This document shows, in pieces, positions 23,381-34,105 of a DNA stretch of 64,000 bases. The notes beneath the pieces were generated by a model. It made no database searches and was not told where the DNA came from. It saw only the letters and a list, made by a program, of their open reading frames with translations. Source of the DNA: Conchocele bisecta (Eukaryota > Mollusca > Bivalvia > Lucinida > Thyasiridae); NCBI GenBank assembly GCA_029237695.1, contig CM055271.1, positions 29,790,695-29,854,694 on the forward strand, written 5' to 3'. The stretch's first letter is position 1. Every line of letters starts with the position of its first letter. The position numbers and the translations under genes were made by a program.

Positions 23381-25765
23381 GAGTGAAGTATAACAACGTT
23401 AATGTATGAGGGCTATATTGCCTGCCGAACGCGATACTCCCGTCGTACCGGCATTGTCCGAGTGGTCAGTTTTGTTTATTTACATCATGCACATAGGGAT
23501 TACTTTTTTAGTATCTAGTGATTTGTTTACTTTTCACATCGTAGTATAGGGATATATACGGGTACTACACCCGTTATCATATAGTTACCGCGTTGTAACT
23601 GAGTTACGTGTCAGTCCGTGCGCGCAGCGTACATTTCAAGACGGTTAGTGCGTCCGTCCGTCCGTTCGTATACCCGTAGCTCCGAATCAGATTGCCTTGA
23701 AATCCGTATTTATACTGCTCCATGTAGCATAATAAAGGGGGTTGAATAAATGTTGTTTATATCTGAAGTAACCTAATAAACCTGAAGTAGCCTAATATAC
23801 ATGAAGTGCCGTTTTTGCCTTTATTGTTTCACCTTTGACCCCTAATCGCGGCCTCTGATTGGTCAGTCTCAACAGCAAATTCAAGATGGCGGCGAATTTT
23901 AAAATCGAAATTTTACAGTATATGAGTCGGAAACGAGAGGGATCTTTCTATAATGGCCACAATGTTCTCCACCTTTCTTTATAGAAGACGGTACTATACG
24001 AGACCAAGTGGGTGTGGTAATGGGATTTTGTTTTTAATAGGCATTTTTGTTTGTGTCGTAGGTCCGAGTCTTTCACCTGTGTGTAGACCCGCATCAGACT
24101 GCACTATTCTCATTAGCCATACCTGTCCATTCGACGGAATATATGGTGATATCCTTACGTCCGTCCGCACAATAATATACGTACCAGGTAACATCGGCTT
24201 GGGCGTAATTCGATGTCCAGTGTGTGCAAGAGGCACGCACCGGACATCGTGCATAGGGTTTCGTTCATTTCGTCGCGTAGCCTATGCTAACGTATTGAAA
24301 ACAAATGTCAAGTCATGGCTGGACATCGCGCCCACACGATTTATTTGTAGGTACTGAAGTAAAATTGTCGTAGCTAGTTGTCTGTGTGGCGATGGCGGTG
24401 GCCGCGGTGGTGGTCCTCGTGGTAGAGTTGGTGGTGGTGGTATTGTTGTTGTTGTGTTATTGTTTTTGGCGTTGTTGATGGTGGCGACGGCTGAGGTAGT
24501 GGTGGGGAGATAGAGGTGGCGGTACTGTTGTTGTTGTTGTCGTTTTCGTGGACTTGACATCTGGTACTTCGGAACATGAAAGACATTTTCGCCGTAAATA
24601 TCCGCACTGGAAATACAAGAAAGAGATGTATGATGACGTCGACAGCGCACCAGCTTTCTGGTGGGAAACCGACATGCCTATTGATAACAGAAGACACCTG
24701 TCTACTGATGATGGCGATGATGATAAGGATGATGATATTTACGTGAATGATGATGACGTGGATAATGAATTAGCGAACCCTAACTAATATTACTAGATAA
24801 TGAATATGCACTGAACAATGTTTATTGAATAAATACAAAACGGCTATATATCCGTTTTCATTTGCTGCCCTCTTGCCCCAGTTGTCGGTATAAAACTTCC
24901 CCCGCCCCTTGTTGCGTTGTAAATTATATTGATATACACCACCAACAATAACAACAACAACAATTACAAGAACAACAACGACAATACCACCACCTCTACC
25001 ACCACCCTAACCACCTCAACCACCACCATCACCACCACCACTACAAACAACACCATCAACTACAACAACAACAACAATGCGACCACCTCTACCACCAACA
25101 ACAACAACACCATTACCACAACCACCACCACCATCACCTCCAGCAGCAACAGCAACACTACCAACACCACCACCATCAACAAAAACAACAACAACAATAC
25201 TACCACCACCAACTCTACCACCATCACCGCTACCACAACCACCACCACCATCAACAACAACAACAATATTATCAACACCACCACCACCATCGCGGCCACC
25301 GCCATCGCCACACAGACCACCAGCTACGACCATTTTACATGAGTACCCACAAATAAATCGGGTGGGCGCGATGTCCAGCCATGACTTGACATTTGTTTTC
25401 AATACGTTATCATAGGCTACGATACCAATGCACGAATGGAACAAATTCCCATTCACGATGTCCAGTGCGTGCCTCTTGAATGCTGTTCGCCACCAGTATT
25501 CATTAATTGCGTATAATATTATCAGACGGACTGATAACAGCGCAATCTGATTCGGAGCTACCGGTATACGAAAGGACGGACACACGAATCGTCTTGAACG
25601 TACGTTGCGCGCACGGACGGACAAGCAACTCCGTTACAACGCGGTAACTATATGATTACGGGTGTCGTACCCGCATATACCCATAAACTACGATGTGAAT
25701 GAAAACTGGCCGTATTGCGCTCCGAAAGCAATATAGCACCCACACATTAACGTTATATTTCACTC
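23381..25765. mobile_element. Large foldback element with trinucleotide-repeat inner arms
   Basis: The left arm (from gagtgaagtataac at 23381) is mirrored from 25765 leftwards. Matches include gctatattgc, atcatatagttaccgcgttg, gtccgtgcgcgcag, agctccgaatcagattgc and, further in, aaaacaaatgtcaagtcatg and tggctggacatcgcgcccac. The left arm holds about 400 bp not seen on the right (about 23698-24100), between two tcagattgc-like blocks. The innermost arms are GTT/GGT-rich at the left (24410-24540) and AAC/ACC-rich at the right (24935-25305). The spacer 24545-24930 has a frame ending in a D-rich tail but no ATG in good context. No transposase was recognised. Confidence 0.85.
24935..25305. repeat. 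Long (AAC/ACC)n trinucleotide tract
   Basis: About 370 bp of imperfect aac and acc triplets. In forward frames it reads as poly Thr/Asn or Pro, and in reverse as Gly or Val, giving long meaningless frames. The mirror tract in the left arm is far shorter (about 130 bp). Confidence 0.93.
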
Positions 25766-25834
25766 CATCATCCATGTTCCGTCCTCCATGGTAGTATACA
25801 CTTATTTCATGGCCATTCGGGGAAAAGTCAAAAC

Positions 25835-25936
25835 TATTGTCCCGAGGTGCAGTGGACGACCCAAGGCACTTTTGCGTTGAGGTCTAAGGCCGAGGGCAAT
25901 AGTGCATCGGGTCGTCCACAGCACTGAGGGGCAATA
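25835..25936. repeat. Hairpin with GAGG...GGCCGAG apex
   Basis: The arms tattgtcccgaggtgcagtg and gacgacccaaggcac pair with the right half (gtgcatcgggtcgtc, cacagcactgaggggcaata). The apex reads gttgaggtctaaggccgag. It lies 256 bp before exon 2. Confidence 0.85.
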
Positions 25937-26191
25937 TATACTACACAAAAATAGTATATTGGCAATATATAAGTGAACACGTTTCTTTTTTTTGTGTTAG
26001 GCATACATCTGCATTTTATGGCGGTACATTATATAACATTGTGTATCTTTACAAATAGCTCTTCATTCACTTGTTATTTCCAATTTACAAGGTATTTGTA
26101 TAATCATAAATACACGGTATGAAATTTTACATTACACATGTGTATCATATATATACGTGTCTCCATAATATCTTACTTTTGGTATTTGCAG

Positions 26192-26410
26192 AAACTGAAA
26201 AGATCATTTACACTTGAAGACATCGTGGGTAAGACACTGCCTGCAGTGAAAGTATTTTCTGCCTCAATCGGCTATCTTAAAGACCATCTGTTGAAGACGT
26301 GCCGGGACCGAAATCCAGGCACGGAGGAAAGAGACATAAAATGGGTGCTGACCGTTCCCGCCATTTGGGATGACTCGGCCAAACAATTCATGAGGGAATG
26401 TGCGAATAAG
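26192..26410 (+). CDS. HSPA12-like: HSPA12-like protein, coding exon 2
   Basis: This exon encodes residues 106-178 in phase 0. The acceptor is ggtatttgcag and the donor is aag/gtaaga. It starts KLKRSFTLEDIVGKTLPAVKVFS, which continues the FKM region of exon 1, and contains the connect-1 motif WVLTVPAIWDDSAKQFMRE of the HSP70 ATPase domain. The length and order match HSPA12 with no sign of a missing exon. The preceding intron is 23.4 kb. A foldback flanked by direct repeats begins about 15 bp after the donor. Confidence 0.92.
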
Positions 26411-26425
26411 GTAAGACGTTCAGGC

Positions 26426-26853
26426 CTGCGTAAGTCAATATTGCACCGCCTGTAACGTGAAAATCGTCTAACTTACAACTAAAACTGTAGCCTATTTCAC
26501 CAACATTGAAAAGTATACTTATCTAGCAAAGTATACTTTGAGGGAAACATTTTAAATTTAAGGAGAAATTTATTCATTTTATTAAATTGAATGTATTACA
26601 TTATCACAGCCATGTCGGCTGTGATAATGTAATAAATTAAGTATAATAATTCTACATACGATTAATCATCAAATATATGCAGTCGTTAGTTCTATATGAA
26701 ATAATGCATTTCGGGAAAAATAAACTCCCTCAAAGTGTACTTTGCTAGATAAGTATACTTTCAAATTTTGATGAAATCGGCTACATGTCTACGTATGTCA
26801 ATATTGCATAGTCTCCAACGTGAAAATCGTCTAACTTGCAACTAAAACTATAC
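26426..26853. repeat. Foldback flanked by 62-bp direct repeats
   Basis: The core (about 26486-26787) has outer arms with agtatacttatctagcaaag and ctttgctagataagtatact and inner arms attacattatcacagcc and ggctgtgataatgtaat. Outside it, 26426-26486 and 26790-26853 are direct repeats sharing gtcaatattgca and cgtgaaaatcgtctaactt. Either the foldback split a tandem duplication, or the flanks are part of a larger repeat unit. Confidence 0.85.
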
Positions 26854-27439
26854 CACATGTTACAGATCAAATTATATATTGCAGTATTAACATATGACAG
26901 ACGAATACATACTGTATTAGTGTGTACACATGGTTATACAAATGCATATACTTATCAAATAAGAAGATATTTACAACAACATGATGATAACTTGCAGTTA
27001 ATTTCATATAAGTCCAACGAACAAATATTCAACAATACAAGCATGATAGATTGGACATTTTATGTACACAACATATGTTTTAACTCATGTGACCGTTGTG
27101 CATTAATTTACACAAAAAGAACATGACCCTGTCCCATATGATTTGATTGACCGATACCGGATTTCTCTTCAGAAAGGTATATTCTATCAATCCATGATTG
27201 TCGTTGCTATTTCTCATTGATCAACCCATATTCAGTTTCAAATGCCTGCATATCAGAAATTATTTTACTTATTATCTTGGAAATGTATATCCAATAATTG
27301 CACGTATGTAAGCAGCAGCGGCAGCAGCTTAGTATATTTGGTGTTAATCAATGAATATTTACTTAACTATTTTTCTGCATCATGATACACCTATTAATTC
27401 CCCAGAACGCATAGCTAGATGCTATAAATGAAAAAAACT
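26854..27439. other. Intron 2 stretch without a recognised gene
   Basis: AT-rich. No protein motif was recognised. It could be diverged 5' sequence of the LINE that follows, but I cannot show this. Confidence 0.4.
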
Positions 27440-29885
27440 AGCATACAGAAACTTATACTTCCAACCTTGATACGCCGGAAGTAAAGTCGAACGTTACAGA
27501 TATATGCGAAGTATTAAGCAATGATCCCTCTGCGGATGATATCGACGATTCCGTGGCCGGTCTTAACGACATTTTAGATACAGTATGCTCACCGATATTT
27601 AAAGTAAAAATTTGTATACCTAATACACAAATGCATATTAATATGGTATCTGTTTTAGACGAAGCGTGTGAACGATATAAAGATTTATTTCGTGAAAAAC
27701 TAAATATATATAAACTAGACAAAACCGATGAAAATCTACAAAACATGGTATCAGCTCGATCACAGTTTAAAAAAGCGGTTCGTGCTTTCAAATTTCATCA
27801 GAGTAAACAAAAACAAATACATTGTACATTGTACTGGAAACTATTAAGGGAGGCATATATACAAGTAAAATACCGGCCGACTCGTCGTCGACTATTTTAA
27901 GGCAATAACTAATCCAGATAATCGATTTTTTTCAAGCTGATGAGGATATTTTACATTTTAATGAACGATTTAGAAATTCAAATTATGTTTGAAGAACTGA
28001 ATGTTCAAATATCGTGGTGGGCCAGATATGATATTAAATGAATGTTTAATACATGGAAGGTAAATTCTGACTCCTTTTTTCACTAAGTTGGTTAATGCTG
28101 CTCCAAATATTGGATATTTTCCTGATTCTTGGAGCGAAGGACATATAGTACCAATACATAAAAAATGTGATATAAATACGGTAAACAATTATCGCGGCAT
28201 AACCTTGCTAAGGACAATAGGGAAATTGTTTTCGAGAGTATTAAATAACAGGCTTACAGATTGGGCAGAAACATATTAGGTCTACGTTGAATTCCAGGCA
28301 GGATTTAGAAGAAATATGAGCACTATAGATCATATATTTGTACTACATGGCTTAATTTCGCATGTCGTAAACAAGGAATCGACACTATTTTGCCCTTTCG
28401 TTGATTTTTCGAAAGCCTTTGCTTATGTAGTACAGGAAAATCTGTGGTATAAGCTAATACAGATAGGAATACGAGGGGAAATGTTTAATGTTATTAAATC
28501 GATGTACGCAAATATTAAAGCAAGGGCTAAGTTCATTAACTGTTTCAGTGAAGACTTTACGTGTGAATTGGGGGTCCGTCAAGGGGAATGACTCTCTCCA
28601 TTTTTAGTTGCCATGTATGTAAACGACTTAGAGGATGAATTTTACCTAAAGGGAGTAGAAGGTATTTATACTGGTATGATTAAACTATTATTACTCCTAT
28701 ATGCCAATGATATCATTATATTTGCCGAGTCCGCTGAAGGTTTACAGCACGGGTTAAATTTATTGGCCGAGTACTGTTAAAATGGAAGTTAACAGTAAAT
28801 ACAGACACAAATAATGGTTTACCGGAAGTGTGGGGTGATGCCGAGACAATTACATTTTTCATACCAAAACAATGGAGGTTCTTTTTAACAGGCACAGATC
28901 ACACTATCAGGTCAAGCACGGAAGGCTGTATTTAACTTAAATAAATGCCTGCACAGTTTTAATGAATTAACACTAAAACATGTGCTACAGCTATTCGATA
29001 AACTTATATTACCGATTTTAAATTATGGAAGCGATGTTTGGGAATTGGCACAAGTGAATCAGATTGAACGTACCCATTTACAATTCTGTAAAATATTACT
29101 TGGAGTCAAAATATCCACTCAAAATGATTATATATAGTATGTCATTTAACATCATCTTATATATACCTCTAACATATTTTCTTTCTGGCATGTTCATCAT
29201 TCTCAGCCAATACTTAACTATATTAAATAATATGTATGTAATGTTGTTCTTTAAAGTTTTCCATATATATATAATAATTTTGAGTGGATATTTTAACTCC
29301 ATTTTAACTGATAGGCCAACTAAAAGTAACTGGGCATCACTAGTCAGAAATATACTTACACAGTGTGTAATGTGTGGATAGCACAAGGGGTAGGGGATAT
29401 AAACAACTTTATGCATATTTTCAAACAGAGATTACATGATAATTTTGTCCAAAACTGGATGTCTAGATTAAACGAGTCTACACGAGCAGTGTTTTATAGA
29501 GGTATCACTAGATTTGACTATCAACCTTATCTTGATAGCATTACTATTTAGGAAATTTCGTGTAGGTCTTACAAAGTTGAGAGTATCCTCGTACAGGTTA
29601 GAAATCGAGGCTGGTAGATGGCATAAACCTGTAAGCACTCCAGTTGATAGGAGAACATGTTCAATATGTAACGTTTTAGAGGACGAATTTCACTTCCGTA
29701 TTGAATGCCCTTTATATACTGAGTTACGTCGCACATATATTCGTAATTATTATCTAAGAAGACCAAGCATGTATACAGTCGTTGAGTTGTTTTTATCTGT
29801 TAATATGAGCATTATTACAAATATCGGAATACATATTACGAAATCTTTTGAAAAACGGTCTGAATTCTTGTTGCAGCTGTGAAAT
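27440..29885 (+). pseudogene. Non-LTR retrotransposon (LINE) reverse transcriptase, broken
   Basis: Successive + strand pieces form a LINE ORF2. The pre-RT helical region is at about 27500-27850. RT motifs follow: VPIHKKCDINTVNNYRGITL (28150), FVDFSKAFAYVVQENLWYKL (28400), LGVRQGE with a stop (28570-28590), and YANDIIIFAE where the catalytic box should read YADD (28700). The C-terminal segment includes NWASLVRN, FRVGLTKLRVSSYRLEIEAG and a zinc-binding CSICNVLEDEFHFRIECPLY. It has several stops and frameshifts, a YADD to YAND change and an internal inversion, so it is dead. The endonuclease was not found, so it is probably 5'-truncated. A copy of the same type lies inverted at 34.1-35.9 kb. 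Confidence 0.88.
29102..29300. repeat. Inverted segment inside the LINE
   Basis: Arms with aaaatatccactcaaaat (left) and attttgagtggatatttt (right) bracket about 130 bp. Its minus strand, not its plus strand, reads as LINE protein (IVKYWLRMMNMPERKYVRG). The LINE resumes on the + strand with NWASLVRN just after the right arm. The middle of the coding region has therefore been flipped in place. Confidence 0.7.
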
Positions 29886-30971
29886 TCATGAAGATAAATA
29901 ATACAGTTACTTCATTATATGTAATTATAGCACTATGTCAAGGGTTTCGCATCGCCAACCACAAGCGCATAGAGTAATATATGTGTTATTTATAGTACTG
30001 TATGTGTTTACAAAATTTACATATAACCCCATTATAATGCTATATTGCTATAAGCGAATACGTCTATGTACCATCTATGGTCACATAAACATATTCTCGA
30101 AATAGCTTTGTGTCTACTCTCCCACACGATATCCTTAAACCTAGGCTTTATTATTATTTATGATTTTTATTTTATTAATTGTGCGTATGTCCTAAACGGC
30201 AGACTGATAGTGAGAAGAACTACATGCAATTACTTAGTATGGTACTGCAAAGCCTTCTGAGTGCATGCTCCGGTGCATGATCGGGGTTGGCGATTTCGAG
30301 TGGACGAAGCTGAGCATAGTTCAGCTTTGGTCGGTATAACTTGCTAATGTCGATCTTAGGAACAGACCGTGTGCTCGGAGAGCTGGATATCACTGTACGG
30401 ATCAGTCTGCGCATTAGCATACACATTGTACTCTCGAATCTTTTTTACCATAACTATTGTGTACATAAGGAATTATATAATTACATGCATACCAGTTGCA
30501 AATGGTCAAACTAGTCGAAGATCACATTCAGTCTGCCGGAAAGGAATACGTTGAATGGTCAAAGGGGAACACATGTAACTACATGCTATTCACATCGTGG
30601 GCCAAAGTATAATGCAAATGCATTATAGTTTGGCACGCATGTTGAATATGCATGTGTTTACTAGAGATTCAATACATACTTCACCACTGTTTGTCGTCTT
30701 GTGATAACTATTTTGTTGTATTATATTGTATGCTCAATGGCCAGTAGGCCTATAGTTGAATAAACATTACCATTACCTATTAACTAGTACGTTCTTTACA
30801 CGTAAATACTCGTGTAAATGACTTTGTCATTTTTAACAGCGATCTCTTCCTGTTCGGATTCAGTTGCACTTGATAACTGTATTGCTAGACATTCAAACTG
30901 TCATTATTAACTAAACATCACTCAGGTACATCGTAAGATCTCACATTTAAATTATTGTTTTGCTGTTGCAG
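29886..30971. other. Rest of intron 2, no recognised gene
   Basis: No protein motif was recognised. The 3' end (tgctgttgcag) is the acceptor of exon 3; the short tract before it is only moderately pyrimidine-rich. Confidence 0.5.
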
Positions 30972-31125
30972 GCCGGAATTGACAACGACAGGTTGGTTAT
31001 CGCCCTCGAGCCGGAGGCAGCGTCGCTGTTCTGTAGGTTTCTGACGAATGAAAACATGTCCGGATTGTCCTCAAAAGTGTCCCTGTTCACTAGAGGCTCT
31101 AAATACATGGTGCTGGACGCTGGAG
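30972..31125 (+). CDS. HSPA12-like: HSPA12-like protein, coding exon 3
   Basis: This 154-bp exon begins in phase 0 with AGIDNDRLVIALEPEAASLF, the EPEAA motif typical of HSPA12 and HSP70 ATPase lobes. It ends one base into a codon after KYMVLDAGG. The acceptor is ctgttgcag and the donor is gag/gtaagc. The split codon joins exon 4 to complete the phosphate-2 motif DAGGGTVDIT, strong evidence that exons 3 and 4 are partners despite the 22-kb intron between them. It is shorter than the equivalent region of vertebrate HSPA12A, which has an extra loop here. Confidence 0.93.
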
Positions 31126-32706
31126 GTAAGCAAACATAGTGCAATGCGGTGACGCGGTCAGTAGTGTTTACATGAAATGGGATTTTAGATTAATTTTGTA
31201 AAACAGCACTGAACAGGAACAGTCCGACTATCGTCACTACACACATACATATCAATTGGATACGACGTACTTTTGCACGGTCCAATTCTTAATAAAAACG
31301 TTAAGATAACACGAAAATATGGCCTGTTGGCAGACGAATGTGCCCAGATTGGAGAAACTCTTAACCGAAAGAAAAATGTTTAAATAAAGTTATAAAGCTC
31401 CAAAGGTGACATAACGGACCGTATGTGTGTGGTATTTGTGTACAACAGGATTCCTGATTTTTGTTTGCTTATTTTCATTTTTTACAATTGAGAAACAGAC
31501 GACTGATTACTGTACAAAAAGAAAAGCAAGCACTGTCAAGCACTGTCAAGCACTGTCAAGCACTGTCAAGCACTGTCAAGCACTATCAAATAATGCAGAT
31601 TTTTATTCAGATCAAGGTTCAGTTTCAAAATCTCTAATTATCACCAATGTGACTATTTGCGACCAGTAACCCACACTTTACTCCCGTACCGTCCGTAACA
31701 GATTTACGGGCGAAATTACTGTTTGAAACTACCATGAAACATGACACAATAACTCAGGACTGGACTAATATTACCTTATCATATATCATATACGTACTTT
31801 TATTTCCCATTGAAACACAATGAAACGCTAATTGACAATATTTTTTCCATTTTGACGTCTTGTTAGTTCATACATGTATTGGTCAGTGCAGGAACTGTGA
31901 GTGATGTACGTATATAATAAAAGGTTTTCTTAATTTGTATGTGGATATATACCATTCGTTCGGCCGCTCAATGATATTCTGCTCCTTAGGTCGCGCAATA
32001 TCGCACGCTACGGAAGTCGTACATACATATATCAAATAACCTATAACAGCCATTCAATTAATGTCATTTTAATAGGTGTATACTATTGCAATATGTTTAT
32101 TGAAATGAATAACAAAATGACTTCCTAAGATCAATGGTTTCTGGTTTGAACATGCTCCCAGACCCTCCCTCACCCATATCCCACTTTCCCGTCATGCGCC
32201 ATCGTTCGAAACTCGACTGATCCCAACCCACACATCCCCTTCGGCGAAATCGTTGATCCACCACTGCACAAATACAATGTACAGAACTATCATTCAAGGG
32301 ATATAGAAGATCTGACAGAATGTAGAACCTCCGACGAACTTCTTAATTGAAACATCTAAGAATGTAAGCAAACGTGTGAAGGTCATACGGTCAATATAAT
32401 ATTAAGGGTAGCACGTCTGTGTGGCATTTGTGTACAACTAATATGAAATAGGCACTACCTATGACGGGCGACGTTAGTATATGAAACTAAATTTACCAAT
32501 TGATAGCTTTACCATTATGTTAGTATGCTATAAACGGTACCGTAGTATATGGTAGTATTGCAGAACTACTTCCCGCAACTACCACGGTGTTACAACTTCT
32601 CTATTATAATTAAATGGTGTCACTGTCGCACTTCTCTTATTTGAACCAGTGATACAATTTAGATATTTCTGTTTCATATGTAGTACATTAATAGCCTAGG
32701 CATAGT
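31126..32706. other. Start of intron 3, no recognised gene
   Basis: Apart from the 10-bp tandem repeat at 31531-31590, no element or coding motif was recognised. Confidence 0.5.
31531..31590. repeat. 10-bp tandem repeat
   Basis: Five perfect copies of cactgtcaag and one degenerate copy (cactatcaaa), about 400 bp after the exon 3 donor. Likely length-polymorphic. Confidence 0.95.
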
Positions 32707-32890
32707 GGAGAGCGTGGTCGAGCGGTCTGAGGCGTCGGTCTGCTGATCTTACGATCGTGGGTTCGAGCCTCGCGTGCCTTGTGTCCTTGAGCAAGACACT
32801 TTATCCACACTGCTTCAGCCCACCCAGATGTAAATGGGTAATGGCTAAATACCGGGAACATCGATTGTATTTGATTGTATGTACATGTAC
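32707..32890 (+). mobile_element. tRNA-derived SINE
   Basis: The head is tRNA-like with an RNA polymerase III A box (tggtcgagcgg, 32715-32725) and B box (ggttcgagcct, 32760-32770) at normal spacing. After it comes a conserved-domain-like body, ccttgagcaagacacttta, gcttcagcccacccag and tgtaaatgggtaatggc, of the kind shared by many metazoan SINEs. A true tRNA gene is excluded because no CCA-side acceptor stem closes after the B box. The 3' end is uncertain. Confidence 0.85.
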
Positions 32891-34105
32891 TTATGAATAC
32901 AAATATGATCCACTAGTGATAAGCCTCAGTATTGAGGGTATACCAGTATACTGGCAAAAGCAAAGCATTATAGAAACTGTATTAGTACATTTACGATCAT
33001 TTTAAGAAAAAATAACAAGGCTAAGAATCTTCAGTGATATTATTCCCAATTTTCGCAATCTCAGTCGTCATTGAGCACGACTGTCACTTCGAGAGTTATA
33101 CAAATTTTGCCCATTTTTGATATGAATTGTGTTAAGTTTTACATTTACTTTTTTTTATTAACCCAGTGCTGTGTCAGATGTGTTTGTATCCTGGACTACA
33201 GCAACAGGTGCACTAGACGCACACTTGCAATGCATACTTTGTTCTGGTAGTCGTGTTCCCCAATTATCCCGGATCGCTTGACTATGTCTTGTATTTTTAA
33301 ATTCACCTCAGCGAAGTTAAGTGCAGCGTGGCGGCTATAGAAATTCTCCAGATGTGTCCTTCCAGTGATGCTATTATTTTATCGATCCCTGGTGGTCTTT
33401 GAGCACATTTTGACTATTTTTCGTATTAGTTTTGTCCTTTTTACATACAGCTTCACTTCAGCTGTTGGTAAGAGGTACTTGTGTCATGAACTGTGAATAC
33501 AGCACAGGCCATGACACAACCGAACAGGCGCAATAAAACAGCAGTTACAATGCATACTTGTTCTGGGAGAGAGTGAAAGAGATAGAGAGACAGACATACA
33601 GACAGAGACAGACAGAGACATGGGTGTGGGAGAGAGAAAGGTGTTAAAATAAATACGGAATAATGAAACTCCATTTCGTTGCAAATTGTTTTTCTTTTTT
33701 TCCCCATAAATATTCCAATGCGCATTTAAGGCATTTCTACTCAGATCATTTAAAACGCATATTTTCAAGCGTCTCTCGGGGGACTCTTCAGTGATAAAAG
33801 CAACTTTAGTCTTCCTAACGACAACACAATACTTTTGAAATGCAGTAACTTCGTAAGCTATATTATGTATACTTTCCGATGTTATCTACATTTTGTTTTA
33901 GAAGCAGTTGGCCCTTCGGGCCAAATTATTCGTCGCCCGTATTAGTAATACCACGTGTATCTATAAACCGGGCAAACAAAAATGAAGTGACTTTCGTCTT
34001 CAATATCACCTCAGTCACAAATGGCACAACGCTTTTCATGTCTGTCTATTCTGTTTCTCCCATACCGCCCGGTTTCAATATGTAGATGATGCGATGCGAT
34101 GATTC
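32891..34105. other. Intron 3 stretch; contains a GA/GACA microsatellite
   Basis: About 33565-33645 is an imperfect agag/gacaga simple repeat. Otherwise no gene or element was recognised. Confidence 0.5.

Noticed and set aside
23953..24357. A 134-aa + strand frame in the foldback left arm
   Set aside because: Part of it is mirrored in the right arm and no domain is recognised; it is best explained as repeat sequence.
24548..24787. Frame with a D-rich tail in the foldback spacer
   Set aside because: No ATG start in context, no splice sites and no recognised motif; kept only as part of the element description.
25016..25624. Long minus-strand frame rich in Gly and Val (and a Thr/Asn frame on the + strand)
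   Set aside because: Translation of the AAC/ACC triplet tract in the foldback; low complexity in every frame.
32707..32780. Possible tRNA gene
   Set aside because: A and B boxes are good, but there is no closing acceptor stem and a SINE body follows directly.
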